In this document: in pieces, positions 11,601-24,110 of the stretch
Layout of the letters: the number at the start of each line of letters is the position of its first letter
Numbering within the stretch: the first letter of the stretch is position 1
Assembly: GCA_037102815.1 (NCBI GenBank)
Contig: BTPP01000004.1
Location: 1,984,001-2,048,000 of the forward strand
Length of the DNA stretch: 64,000 nucleotides
Reading direction: 5' to 3'
Origin: Neurospora intermedia
Taxonomy: Eukaryota > Ascomycota > Sordariomycetes > Sordariales > Sordariaceae
The notes under the pieces: generated by a model
Database searches by the model: none
Told to the model about the DNA's origin: nothing
What the model saw: only the letters and a program-made list of their open reading frames with translations
Made by a program: the position numbers and the translations under genes

Positions 11601-14600
11601 TGTGTCCATGGCAAAATTTCTCGGTTGGAACAGGTGGAGTAATTAACCACAGGACCTGACAACCAATCACACACCAATCCCAAAAGCTGAAACAAGAGCG
11701 GAGACAAGGCAAGGATGACCGTTTAGCTGATCGTGGAGTTCTCCTCGCTGTGGAAGCTGGCTCGTGTTGTGCTGGGGAGACACTTGGACCAATTCCCACT
11801 CATCGAGAGCGGAAAACCTTTCTCCGGGTTCACCACAACCGTCGCCTCTTCAACATCGACTATGATCGACGAGCTGTGCACGCCGATCTGCTATTTTTCC
11901 AAAGGTCGGTCACTCCGATGATCATCACGGGGATGACCTTGGGAAAAATCGACGCATCACGAATTCTCAAAGACTGATTGATTATTGATGATGTTGTCAC
12001 AGTAGAAAAGCATCCATCTACCCTACTGCAATAGTAGTGTATGGTCCCCTTCTCTTACCTTGCAATGCCTTCCTTGTTGACACTGGCCCGATACTGTACA
12101 CTACATGCAAACATTCCAAACCTGTGAGCGTGCATGAGACATCTCAGATACAACCCAAATGGCTCCACGTTCACTCTTCTAGTGTGTACTATGTATCCCG
12201 TCTCGCAAGATTTACACAAAGTAGTGTAGCCTCTTGTAAGATGGAATGCGACACTCGGAAAAACCACTACTCGTTTGACCCAAGATATGACAGGTTTCGG
12301 CGGCGCCGCATGGATTCGGTCTCGGCGGCCCTTCGATGAAAATGTCCTTAAAACGGTCTGGGCCAGTCTGCTTCTGGCAGCGTTATTTGCAGCATACCTG
12401 TGCATCCAACGAGACGAAACCGCTTTGGCAGTTCCATACATCACACGCCGGTAGCCTGTATCGTCGTATGTACCCATCTCGCCTGGTCCAGTCCTCAGAT
12501 CCGGGCTCCAGTGCTTGTCGGTTCCAGGTTGTAAACCTTGGCGATTGCTCCCGAGACATGGAATCAAAACACCAGTTTCGCCAGCACAGAAACCGCTGCG
12601 CTGTAGAGACTTCGCCTATGGGATCCAGTTCGTGACCTGGTCGCCGCCATTTTTCCAGTCCCGAACTTTGCGAGTCTTCAGACTTCGGCAGACAACCGAT
12701 CTCCGCACCCAGGACCAATCCTCCTGGCCCTGTACAGACCGGACGGATCACCACATCCGAGAAGAAGCGCGGAAGCAGGATGTCGGCCATGCTTTCGGCT
12801 ATCGACGTTTACGAGACAACTGGCACGCTTGAACAACCTCCCAGAGGACCACTTCAAGTTACAGTACCCGGCATTGACCAGTTGCCGGTCGCTTCGCGCG
12901 GATCTCGCAGACCCTTCTCTTTGCCCCCTTCCCCTGGTCGATTTCCGCCCATTTCTGCAGGAGATCGGAATCAACCCCAATACAGACGGGAGGAGGTTTC
13001 GTGTCGTCGTCACCAGGATCACGTTCAGCCTCCGCGCATGCCACTTGCTTAGCCCTGGGACTCTTGGACGTGGAGAGAGCAGGCCAGATCAGGTTAGGCT
13101 GGGTCAAGTCGCGCTATCATGGGAATCTCTCTGGTGTTGGAGTGCCCATGGTGACGCGTAGCTCTTTACGTTGACTGCTCCTCAACCTTTCAATTGTCGT
13201 TAGTTCTACCGCTATATGGCAGTTAACATGGGGATAAAACATATTCGCTTCTTCTCCGGCCTCATCCTCGCGTAGATCCCCCCTCGCTTACACACTCGCA
13301 AGCCTAGCCTCACAGGCCAAGCCAAGGGGTAACCTTACGAAAGATTTTTCTTTTTGAAAACTGCTTAGCAAAGAAAAGCCTTTGTCGAGCACGGCAGGGC
13401 CTACCTTTCCATTGACACCCCCCAAACTCTTTGCTAGAGCACGGGGGCACAGGGGGGTTTGGCCGGTTGGAGGTCGCCATGAAGCACCGGGGTTCAAGGT
13501 AGGACTCAGGAGCCCAACAAGGGGGATGTGGGGGAACATTACCTAACTAGTGTACCGGACACCCGTCTGACCAAGAGGTCCTGATGACACGGCACGCGCG
13601 ACATCACGGGGTCGGGGTGACATATGGTATACCCTCTGAATATAATATCGAAGCCCCAATATTGATGAGGAATCAATGCAAACTGGAGACGTCGCTTCCC
13701 AAACCTCGGCATAATATGTAAACGAACGGAAAGGAGAGAGAAAAAAAAAAAAAAGAGGCAGGTGACGTGCGGGATCCAGTTGAAGACGGGTTGGGCGTGT
13801 GGGCAGACGGAAAATTGCGCCGCCTCTTAAGCCGCGGTTGACTCTTTTCAACACCTTCTCCTAACCACATATAACCATTAGAATATGTACTGTTGATTCA
13901 GGTACCGAACAGACTCACTCATTTTAGCGCTATTGCACATGCACCAGAGAGCTGTCGACTGCAAGGTGTAGAGGTATGATACCTAGATTATGATGACATT
14001 CAACATCCAATGATCTCCCACTTGCCCCTTTGCAGGTGGAAGAGACAGGCCAATCAGAAGCCTGAAATGCCGGCTCGCCCTACCAGACCCTGAACCACTA
14101 TAGTCGTGCAGTAGGTACCTAGTCTTCCGCTTTTTAGCTTCATGCGCACATGGCCAAAGAGGAGCCGGAAAAGAAGGACTTAGCATTGGCCTTCTTCTTG
14201 AATTGAGTGTAGTGTAAAGGGCTTCTTGAGACTCCTTATATGCTGGTGTACTCGTTGCGATGACGGCTTTCAGACAAACGACAAAGAGAAAACCCACCCC
14301 CTCAGTCCCCTTGGAGCATTGAGCCGTCGTTCCGTTCCCGCAGTTCTGGATCCCCAATCGATCCCTTGCTGCTGCCCCCAATGACTGGCGACGATCGACT
14401 TTTGGACGCCCAGTTGACGGGCCGTCTATCGGGCTGGAGGCGGGATTGCAGAATCATTCCGCAGCTCCCTGGCTTCCCACCAGTCCAGTTGACTGCGCAC
14501 GCCCTGCAGAACACTTACTGCGTACATATAGTATCTTGCGGTACACGATGCAGCAGTTCTGCAGCTCGGACCAATCCCGTCATCATTCGCCCGTCGTCTT

Positions 14601-15421
14601 ATACCAATCCGAGTGGAGGGAGGGGCTCGTCGATATGTCTGGCATCAGTGGCATGAGGTAACCGTTAGGTGTCTAGGAACACTCAACCCTCTCTTCCAAC
14701 CATCAGTCGCCTCACTCGTGACTTGACTGTTGTGTTGGTATGTGTGTCAACGCCATCAATTTCATCGATATTTCTCCTTGCTTGGGAGCTGCTCACCGAC
14801 CATCTGTGCCATCTGTGCTCCCTCATGCTCATCTAGGGTTGAGACCGCCCAAGTCAAGGTCGCATCACCCGTTCATCTTATTTCATCGGGGGTTATCGTG
14901 CTGGGTACGAGTGGTCTCCTCGCTTGTCATATCAAGTTCTCTCCACTCTTTTCTACCCTCATCCTTGCCGCCATCATCTTGTTTACTCCTTTGCCCTTTT
15001 ACAAGTTTCGTTATCGATTGCAATTTTAATATCTTGTATACCCACTCGGGTCATGCTGTAGTTCCAGCTTGGCAGTTAAATGTTCAAAGCCTGTATACAG
15101 TTCATGCGCACGACTTGGGCCGCCGTTAGCCCAAGGGGATCACGCCTTGTTCTCCCGTGGACCAAGTCCCGTGTCATGGTGATGTCAGGAGCGCAACTGA
15201 GAGACGGGCCTGGAAGCCAATCCAACCACAGATTGCGTGGAATCTAGTACCTAACAAGAAGAGGCCCGAATACCTAGCCCAAGACGATCTATTAGGCGTG
15301 GATCGGTCAGGGGAGACAGGGGATTTCCGAATTGCGCAGTGGAGGAACAGGCACGTCAAGTGCCCACAGGCCGGGATTCGAGAGCAACGGCGTCGAACGG
15401 CGCGGGTCCAGTTTTTGCAAC
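8644..15421. other. 6.8 kb gene-poor divergent region
   Basis: This lies between the start of the phosphatase gene (leftward) and the start of the long disordered-protein gene (rightward). The first about 1.3 kb is strongly pyrimidine-rich on the minus strand and is probably the phosphatase promoter and leader. A block around 12050-13160 is richer in G/C and holds several overlapping open frames on both strands (largest 170 residues), none recognisable. A 14-A run lies near 13741. The last about 700 nt are pyrimidine-rich on the plus strand, probably the leader of the next gene. I see no transposon ends, tRNA or rRNA. Confidence 0.55.
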
Positions 15422-18400
15422 ATGACATCGTCCAGTTTGGGGGGCCAGGGCCTTGCCCCTGGGGCTGCTTCCACTTTTCACTTCACAGTGGACTCGTTCA
15501 GCTTCCAACCCACAACACGACATTCACCCACAGCAGCCACAGGACGCACACAATTGCGCAGAAGTGGAAGAGGAACCGGCGCCTGGAAGAAGGGCACGGA
15601 CAGCGCCGGAACTCGAACTCCAGGGGGCAAGAACCACAATTCAGGTTCCGCCGTCATCACCTCCAATTCCAACACCAACCACCAGCTGCCTGGGCCTGGA
15701 TCCAACCTTGACACCTACAACACCGGCATAACAACTACTGCCAGTAGTACCACCGCTTGCCTAGCAACCAGCAACGGCATTGCCGTCCAGACTGCTGATG
15801 AAATCAACGAAATCAACGTCCATCATACGCACCGTCAAAACCACAACTCGTCCAAACTTCCCGCTTTTCGCTTCGCTGACCTGAAAAAGGACGCATCACT
15901 TTTCCCCCCTTCGCTGCCGCTTCTGCAGCCCATCCACGTCCCACCTTCACCTAATAATAAGTCTAGACGGGCCTCTGTCTCGTCGACAGCTGGAGTCCCT
16001 GCGCAATTACCCTTTAACCTACAGCTAGCCGCACCTGCCAGTCCACCACAATTTAACCAGCAGCGACAACAAAAGCAACCCCAACCGACTAGCCCGTTCC
16101 ATCACAATTTCGTCAAACACCCGCAGCTGTCTGCTGAAGAAGAAGAACGATCCGCAGAAACACCGCCAAGACAAGCCCACAAGCGATTACAAGACTCTGC
16201 TGCCATTCGAGCCTCGACGTTCCAGCCCTTTTCGCCAATAGCACAGGACTCGTCTATTGGCTCAAAGCGCCCAGCCTCTTCCATCTGCGATAGCTTTATT
16301 GCCGCCAGGGGCCCGTATGTGTCGAGATACCGGCCTGCATCTATCGTAACACCCATTGGGAAACATCGCCAAACGACGTCGATCGGACTTTTACCTTTCA
16401 TCGATACTGCGCAGGGCCCACGCGAGCCGGTACCGCCCGCAACCACCAAGTTGAGGAAAGTTAATGAGAAGAGGAGATCCCGTCCGCCAGCGTCTTCCAA
16501 ACCCGCTATTGTCCCAGGTGCCTCCGGTCGCGACTCCGGAGGGCAAGCAAGCACTTCCCCGACCCGGTCATTACGCTCCTCGACGTCTCGCGACAACCTG
16601 TTCTTCGACTCCGACTACGATCCCGGGCGCACTGTGGGCGATACAAACGAGGGGGACATGTCGAACTCAACCCAGAGAGACCGCGCATTGAGGGCCCTGG
16701 AGGGCAAACGGGATGACGACATGTCGCGAATGACACCACCAGATTCAGCTACTGCAGCTTCCGACAATGAAAATACCGCCGAGATCTTCATGAATATTGC
16801 CCGCGAGGATCCGGCACCTCGGCCGGCGCAAACCCGGACTGAGGATCAGAGCGCAATTGTAAGTCGCTTTGTTTGGGGTGTTTGCTATTCGCCCTCGAAA
16901 ATTGCGCGGTAGCTTATTGGCTAATTGGCGGACAGTCACGCATAAACCGAAATTCCTCCCATCGTCGACCACTGTCTACCGCGATACCATCATATCAGAT
17001 GTCATCACCGCCCCAGGTAGCCAACCGCCGACTTTCTGATTCCCGCGACACAATATCGTCCAGAAGCCGGCTGCTTTCAGACCCACAAGCAGTCCGAGAA
17101 CCGAATCTTCGAGGTAACCCGAGAGATCGCCTCATCACCAACATAGCTCAGGAGGACCTCGGTCGCTCCCAGTCTGTCCGAACGTCCCTCAGACAAGCCC
17201 CGCCAACCCCCCGGACGATAGCGTTTCAGGATGCTTATGAGGCGGGCGCCGGACTCACACGGAGATCGTCAATTGCTGACATCTCGTCTGTTGGGAGGAA
17301 TTCGCAATATCGGAACTCGAACCTTGCTGTTGGCGGCAGGATTTACAACTCCTCTCCATTGGTCCCCCGAGCTCCTGAGCCACAAAGACCGGAAACCAGT
17401 CAGAACGCGGAGACCAATCAAGGCGCAGAAGGGACGGATTCCTCGACATCGACGGCGGACCCCTCCACGGTTTGGGATGAGCTGGACGACTTGAAGTCTC
17501 GCATTCACAGGCTGGAGCGAACGGGAAAGAAGCCACCGGCGGGGGCAGGAAATTCCAGGAGCTCAGAGGAGCGCCCACCTACAGCGACGACCAATGCTAC
17601 AACCATGTCCGCGTCGCCGAAGCGTGGATCGGGAGGGACTACTGTTAACCACGGAGAGACGGCTAGTAATGCGTCATCACGGGAAACACAACCCATTCTC
17701 CTATCAGCCCTGCTAAAGACAAAAGGTCTGATCAGCGCTGAAGTTTTCAATGCCATTGAGTCGGCAGCAAACGACGCCTTGGCTTTGACTTCCATGATTG
17801 GTGCTGCCGGACAGCCGGGGCCTATATCGAGCGGCGCGAGTGTTGTTGGGGGCTATGGTAGTGGTGTCACGGATCGGCAGCTCCGAAGGAAAGCGGATAG
17901 CATCTGCAGGAGCTTGACTGAGCTGTGTATCGCATTGACGGATGAAGCTAATCAGTCCAAACCAGCTCAGTCCGCAGCTCCCAACCGCGAGACTGAAAAG
18001 GCCATAACACCAACAACGGCGGCCAAGTTCACAGGCATCGCGGGCCGGCGACGATCGAGTATTATGGTAGAGACAGCATTGCCACAACCGAGCGTTACTA
18101 GTCCTAGGGCTCCAACGACAATGGAACAGCGAAGGATATCACTCTTGGCTGCGAGTGCTCTGCCGAGTCCCAGGACTTCAGCCGTGCCAGCTACCCCAGT
18201 TGACTTTGGTACACCCGGGCGAAAGTCGTCCCTGCTATTGGCTCGGAACCGCCGGGTTGCGGTAGAGGAACCGGAAGAGCAAGTCAATGGCAGGAGGTCG
18301 TCGTTGCTTTTGAGGAGCCGGAGAGTAGGACAAGAGGAACAAGAAGAGATGCCTGCCGAGGGCCGCAAGACGTCGTTGCTGCTGCGTTCCCGAAAAGTCT

Positions 18401-18870
18401 TTAATGAAGAGGACGAGGACCGGTATCGCACCCCGTCCAGGGCCATAACAGAGGTCAATGGATTGCGAGGTACTCCACGCGAACTCGCCAGCCAAGCTTC
18501 GTCTCCTCCCGACAACACTCCGCTTGGCTCTTCGGCTTTGCCTCGCAGGCGCATGGTCCCTACCTCGATAAGTTCCAGGCTGAGCACTCCTACTGCTCCT
18601 GTAATACAACCTTCGGCCAGCCGTCGATACCTCGACAGAACGGCAGGTGGAGAGCGGGAGACCATTGTGGCCAGCAGCTACGCGGAAAGGCTTGCGGAGG
18701 AGAGGGCGCAGCGCCAGCTGTCGCTGGGCCATACGGCGATGCTCAATCGGACTGGTAGTATCAGCCGACGGACGCGTGACTCGGGGATACCCAGCATTTC
18801 CACGTCGAACTTGCAACATCAACAGCAACAGCAGCAAGCCAGCGCGCAGCAGGTTGGCGGATACAGATGA
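15422..18870 (+). CDS. Large disordered conserved fungal protein of unknown function
   Basis: Exons 15422-16858 and 16936-18870 join in frame to 1123 residues. The 77 nt intron has GTAAGT, GGCTAATTGG and GACAG. The start is chosen at the ATG after CAAC (MTSSSLGG). An in-frame ATG at 15332 would add 30 residues, so the N terminus is uncertain. Most of the protein is low complexity (Ser, Pro, Gln, Asn, Thr). One short charged helix, WDELDDLKSRIHRLE (about residues 659-673), is a likely coiled coil. After it comes a helical stretch beginning ETQPILLSALLKTKGLI and continuing to LCIALTDEAN, which is the most protein-like part. From 18040 to 18430 five variants of a basic-Ser-Leu motif recur (see findings). 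Similar proteins in filamentous ascomycetes tend to carry uninformative automatic names. A structural or scaffold role is a guess from composition only. Confidence 0.8.
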
Positions 18871-20556
18871 CGAGAAGGAGCTGAGGAGAGGAGGTAATGG
18901 TGGCGCTGGCGGTGGGGGAAGTGAAAAAAAAATTGCGGGAAATTCATGCCCCCTTATGACGTTCAGACCATGCTGTTCATGAATGTAACAACAACATCAA
19001 CAACACTTTCGACATATACCATTTGGGCGTGGGGCGTTTATCTTTTATTATACCTTGTTCATTCTTCTTTTTTCTCCGTCTTTCGTGTTTGTCTGATTGA
19101 CTGAAACGAAGCGGAAAGTCGGGAGGAACCCACATCCTACACACACTCTTTCATTCGATCTATCTTCTGAGGGGCACCGAGGGGCTAGAGAAGGCCTCGT
19201 TTTGTTTCTTTTCTTGACGACGACGCCTAAAGAAGGCGTAACACATTATACCACATCTCTTTGTAACGAATTTCTTTTGTCAGATCATCTGTACCTTTCT
19301 GGGCGACGAAAAGGGGAAAGAAAAGGAACTGTTTGGACGGACAGCATACAGCATTGCGCGTTTTGCAATGCATGCATACATCAACGGTACCTGAAAAGAT
19401 TAAGTTGTTACATTTTAAATACCCTGTTTCATACATATATGTGTATACGCGGACGGACGGGGCTACGGTGACGTGGTGAGGGTAGGATGGTTTATAGTTC
19501 AACGCGGTGGTTTGTTGCGTGAATGCGATAAGGTCTACACTATAACTTTGCGAGGATGTGGTGGGCTTGTTTGATATTTTGGAATCTTGATCCAATTATT
19601 TTTTAGCTTTTTGTACTTTGCTCCGATTGTCAGTCTAGTGCAGTATGGGCGCCAGCGTGCATCACCGTTGTAGACATATTATTGAGCAGCAAAGCGAAAA
19701 TTGGATGTATTCCAACTACAAAAAAATAAGAAAAGTATGATAGTCCCCAAGGCCTCCCTCCAACTTTGGTGAGCTTTGCGAAGTGTAAGTTGAGCTCGGC
19801 AGTGACTCATGTCGGCGTGGCAGATTCTGCAGTTTTCATCTAGTATCATTGAATCTGTTCAAGGCCATCAATCGTTAATGAAATGATGCTATTCGTTAGA
19901 ATGAAGCCTTGGTTGTATCTGGGGCGAATTGGAAAGGTCAGCATGATTTCATGATGCGGGTTTTCATGCGCAGACTTACGGACTCTGGCAATTGAGTCTC
20001 CAAAACTAAACGGCATCAATGTGCCAATTATTTTGTACAGAGGCCCCCTCACCCAATCATACTTCATCCATCCCATCCCATCTTCAATCAATCAACCTCA
20101 TTTCTTTCCATCTAACTCGTCGAAACCAAGTACGACGAGACGAGGTTCTACAAGAATCTGGATGAGAAAGTGCGTTTTGTGATTTTGTGATCTCTGGCTG
20201 CCTACCCTGGACTGAAACCAAACGGTCATCCACTCAGTGACCCCCATCCCCAGTCTGCTAACAAGAAATTTTCATCGCATCCAGCATCGGCAACAGCAAC
20301 CTTTTGTTAACTGCTGCTGGGAGTGTTGGAAAACTTCGATTCACTATTACTACTTCAACTCATCCGCGACTTTCAAGACTGCTCATCGCCGGACAGAGAC
20401 GCGCTTCCATTCACAGGTACCTACTTGGTCTCTCAAACATAAAGTTTCTCTTCGTTTCAAAGGGCAGCCCACCACTAACCCGCTCACAGCACCACAACCA
20501 CAACCACAACCACACCCCATCACCACTACCATCACCGCCATAACCATCATCACAAA
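18871..20556. other. Intergenic: 3' flank of the disordered-protein gene and promoter of TPT1
   Basis: No supported gene. The region holds the 3' flank of the upstream gene, A/T-rich sequence around 19600-19740, and a pyrimidine/CA-rich leader ahead of the TPT1 ATG with one good 5'UTR intron. Small open frames (for example 19097-19471) have no recognisable product. Confidence 0.55.
20417..20489 (+). other. Probable 5'UTR intron of the TPT1 gene
   Basis: GTACCT donor, CCACTAACC branch site and GCTCACAG acceptor give a 73 nt intron ending 67 nt before the ATG at 20557. Splice signals are seen; use is inferred. Confidence 0.6.
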
Positions 20557-21705
20557 ATGGCTTCCCCCGCCAAAGACCAAGCAACTCACCACCAAGACCG
20601 CGCCGACCGCGCCTCCCACTCCAACCGTGGCGGCGGTAGCGGTCGCGGCGGTCGCGGTTCCAAATCCGGTGGTCATCATGGCGGTGGTCATCGCAAGGGT
20701 GGTGGTGGTGGTCGCGACGTCGACCTCTCGCGCGCCTTATCCCGGCTACTGCGTCACCAAGCCGCCTCGGCAGGCATCACCCTCGACGCCGAAGGGTACG
20801 CGCCTCTGGACAAGGTTCTCGCATGGGGCCCGATCCGCTCGCTGAAGCCGACGTTTGCAGAGATCGTAAAGGCGGTCAAGGAGAGCGACAAGCAGCGGTT
20901 TGCTATCAAGCTGAAGCCGGGAAAGGGAGAAGAAGACGAAAAAAGTGAGGAGGCGGGGGATTGGTTGATTAGAGCGAATCAGGGGCATTCGATCAAGTTG
21001 GAGAGTGAAGGGTTGTTGAGGCGGTTGGTTTTGGCGGATGGTGGTGGTGGTGGGCAGCAAGGCCAAGAGGCGACGGAAGGGGAGGGTCAAGACGGGGAGG
21101 GGGAGGGGCAGGGAGGAACCATACCGATCCCCGAAACGGTCGTGCACGGTACGTACTTTGCTTTTTGGGACAAGATCATCCAGAGCGGCGGACTCAAGCC
21201 CATGGGTCGGAACCACGTGCATTTCTCCACGGGGTTACCGGAGGATACGGAGAGGGGGGTCATCAGCGGGATGAGGAGCGATGCCGAGCTGTTGGTTTTT
21301 GTGGATGTCGAAAGGAGTATCAGGGACGCCGGAGAAGCGGAAGGGGAAGGGGATAAAGAAGGAAAAGGGATCAAGTGGTGGATGAGCGACAATGGGGTGG
21401 TGTTGACGGAGGGCGATAAGGACGGGTTGGTCCCGCTCAAGTATTTCAAAGAGGTTAGGGGGAGAAGGCAGGGCGTGGGACTGTTGTGGAAGGATGGACA
21501 GAAGGTGGCGGATTTGCCGGAAGGGTTGGAGATTAGGATGCCGATGGGTAAGGGGAGGGCTGCTGGTGGTGGTGGTGGTGGTGGTGGTAAGAGAGGGGCA
21601 CGTGGTGGTGGTGGAAGGGGAGGTGCCGGGAAAGGAGGAAGGGGGAGAGAGGAAAAGGGAAATGGTGAGGAGGCGAAGAAGCCTCTGGAGATGGATTCGC
21701 AATAG
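20557..21705 (+). CDS. TPT1: tRNA 2'-phosphotransferase
   Basis: Uninterrupted frame of 382 residues. The family removes the 2'-phosphate left at the splice junction by fungal tRNA ligase, using NAD+ and releasing ADP-ribose 1'',2''-cyclic phosphate. The core signature is present: LSRLLRHQA with Arg66-His67, WLIRANQGHSI with Arg139, and GRNHVHFS with Arg218, matching the Arg-His-Arg-Arg set known for Tpt1/KptA. The protein is longer than the roughly 200-residue core. A basic Gly/Arg/His-rich N-terminal extension covers residues 1-53 and includes an RGG-like patch. A Gly/Gln/Glu linker (about 161-187) sits between the two lobes, and the C-terminal tail after about 330 is Gly-rich. The insertions are low complexity and the catalytic residues are intact, so activity is expected. 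The gene converges with the Myb-like gene. Confidence 0.94.
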   Translation: MASPAKDQATHHQDRADRASHSNRGGGSGRGGRGSKSGGHHGGGHRKGGGGGRDVDLSRALSRLLRHQAASAGITLDAEGYAPLDKVLAWGPIRSLKPTFAEIVKAVKESDKQRFAIKLKPGKGEEDEKSEEAGDWLIRANQGHSIKLESEGLLRRLVLADGGGGGQQGQEATEGEGQDGEGEGQGGTIPIPETVVHGTYFAFWDKIIQSGGLKPMGRNHVHFSTGLPEDTERGVISGMRSDAELLVFVDVERSIRDAGEAEGEGDKEGKGIKWWMSDNGVVLTEGDKDGLVPLKYFKEVRGRRQGVGLLWKDGQKVADLPEGLEIRMPMGKGRAAGGGGGGGGKRGARGGGGRGGAGKGGRGREEKGNGEEAKKPLEMDSQ

Positions 21706-22467
21706 GTGGATGGGCCGATAGACTCTACCTCTACCTTTCTACTATGCGGTAAAGGGGACAGAAAGAAGAAGTCACGAATCAATGGAAACGAGCACGAAGG
21801 GCTTCCAAATCGGAATACCAGACCTGGTCTTGTTATTGAAGCAGTTGTAAATTTCATAGCAATGTAGCCACCCAATGCCGCAAAATGGTCCAGACGTAGC
21901 CATATTCTCTCCCAACCACTGGCTATCGCAAGGACTATGCGCGTCAATACACTTTTGTGTTGTTGATAATAGTACATAGACAGAGACGGCAAAGGAAAGA
22001 TGGAACGGAAAATGGAATCGAACTCGTTCGTTAAATTAAGCGTCACCGTTGCCTCCACGAATTAGCCCGTACCTGTAAAAAAAAAAAACATATGCAGCCA
22101 TCCCTTTCCATCTCATGTCCCGTACCGGCCCATGTACACAGTTCGAGAACCCATGACTTTCGCCCTTTTCGCCTTTGAACACCTGCCTACTAAAAGATCA
22201 AGTGACTAACTACTGCCACCCTCTAGTAAGGGTATGATGATTGGCAGGTGTTGTTGCTCTGTATGTTTTGAAGAGGATACACAGAGATATGTAAGGAAAT
22301 AATTGTACAAAGGAAAGAATTGGATATAAAGGAAGATATGAATCAGAAGAAGAAGAAGAATAAGAATAAAAACGTGTATGCGTCTCAGATGTACTAGAAG
22401 TTGAGGTGAAACTCGTGAGAGTTTTGGTATAGTAGTTGCATAGAAACAACAAAGAAAAATGGAATCT
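21706..22467. other. Convergent intergenic region (TPT1 / Myb-like gene 3' ends)
   Basis: No gene. It contains 3' flanks of both convergent genes, an A-run near 22079-22089 and an (AGA)n-type purine tract near 22335-22370. Confidence 0.6.
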
Positions 22468-24110
22468 TCATCGGAATTGTTCAGAATTAAAGATGAGAGA
22501 TTGATGTTGCTGGTTGTGTTGTTGATCTTGTTGTTGTTGTTGCTGTTGCTGATGTTGATGTTGTTGCTGACTCCTCTTCCACGCTTCTCTCTGGTAGGAT
22601 CTTCTCGCAGCTGTTGTCACCACCAATCATTAGCCTCTTTTTCTTCATTTTGGACCTTAATATCAGTTGACAGAGGGGAAGGGGGGGAAAAATATAACTC
22701 ACCCAGCTCTCTAGCCTTATCCCTATGCTCCTCCAACACCCACTCATTCTCACTCTTGATCAACTCCTCCGGACACCTCCACATAAGTCCAATCGGGTGC
22801 CCCAACACTTTGGCCGCCTGCCTAACCTGGACATGAACAGTCTGGAACCTCACACCTTCGTACTCGTCCCACGTCAACGGCAACATCTTACCCGGGTTCT
22901 CCGGGTCGTACCGGGGCCGCTCGTCAAAGATGAGCGAGAACTTGTCTCCATCTTCGGTTCGCGGCAGCTTGGCGTTGAGTCGGTAGTAGTTGCAGTTGAG
23001 CCCGCCCGCAGTCCGGTAAAGACCGGGGAAACGGGCGTTGTACCGCTTCTCGATCTCGGCCCAGGGAAGCTCGAGGTCGTCTTTGTGGTAGATGATGAAG
23101 AGATTTTGCTCGGTCGTGTACTGGATGTTTTGTTTTTTGCCTCTACTACTACTGTTGCTACTGCTGCTGGCGTTGGAGGAGGTGGTGGGGAGGTTTTCGT
23201 CCTCGTCGGGAACCTCGGATGTTTCGTCGTCTGTGGCAAAGCCAGGCGAGCATGACGATGAAGAAGAAGAAGATGATGAAGAGTCAGACGAGCAGGTGGA
23301 TGACTTGCGGTCGCTGTTACGGTGCAGAGCGGCGGCACTTTTGTATGGTGAGTGTCTGCTTGTCGTGCGATGAGTCCTGCTTGGGCGAATTTGAAGTTTG
23401 TTGCTGATGTTGCAGGACGACAGGAAGCGGGACGAAGCATTTTCAAACGCCGCCGATGCTTGTCTCTTCTTCTGGGGAGTGGTGGCTGACGACAGCGTAG
23501 CCGAGAAGTTCTTGTAGCACACGTCTGGTACGGAGTAGGACCGTGGTAGGGAAGAGGATTGTTGTTGGCGCTGTGCTTGGCTTGGGAATGATGATGATGA
23601 AATGCTGCAAGTCGGAGATGGCAGCGGGGTGAAGACGCCTTGCTGGAAAGGTGCGAAGCGTGAAGTATAATCCGGGGATGCCTGGGGCCGATGCTGGCTG
23701 AGCTGATGCTCAAAGGGTGAGGGTACGGCATTGAGAATGTGAGAAATGGGCGGGAGAGAGACCTGCTGCTGCTGTGGTTCGAGCAAACTGCGCATGCTTG
23801 GCCCTGGGCGAGTATCCAAGTAGGTGCTGCTTGCCTTTCTCTTCAAGTCTGATCCAGCAGAGGGCACTGATGAAGTGATGGAGAGGTTGGAAAGGGCTCC
23901 GGAGAAGTAGTCCGAGTCGACTGATGGCCTTCTGCTCCATGATACCGACTGGAAGCTACAACTTGGGCTCAACTGGATCGAGTTAGGGGTCGACGGTGGC
24001 GATGGGAAGCTCAATTCGTTGAGTCTGAGGTTGGGGAGTTTGAGAGGAGCGAGTGTCCTTGACTCGAACTCTTCCCGAGAGGACATATGGCGTGAAGTTT
24101 CTGAAGACAT
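22468..24110 (-). CDS. Myb/SANT-like helix-turn-helix protein, putative transcription regulator
   Basis: Exons (minus strand) 22703-24110 and 22468-22610 join in frame to 516 residues. The 92 nt intron begins GTGAGT and ends GACAACAG; without it the frame would run on to a stop at 22617. The first about 320 residues are Ser/Pro/Gln-rich and look disordered, with a poly-Ser run and an acidic patch DDETSEVPDEDEN. A folded block begins at QYTTEQNLFIIYHKDD (about residue 328). It continues LPWAEIEKRYNARFPG and then LNCNYYRLNAKLP; the Trp and helix spacing resemble a single Myb/SANT repeat. After about 470 the protein ends in a Q/H-rich tail encoded mainly by CAA/CAG. DNA binding is inferred from this resemblance; I do not recognise a named orthologue. 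A long upstream region (24111-29684) is compatible with a regulated gene. Confidence 0.75.

Noticed and set aside
21087-22058. 323-residue minus-strand frame
   Set aside because: Antisense to TPT1; its composition (poly-Pro, poly-Ser) mirrors the Gly-rich coding strand.
22874-23731. 285-residue minus-strand frame
   Set aside because: Alternative frame of the Myb-like gene; Ser/His/Thr-rich, with no recognisable domain.
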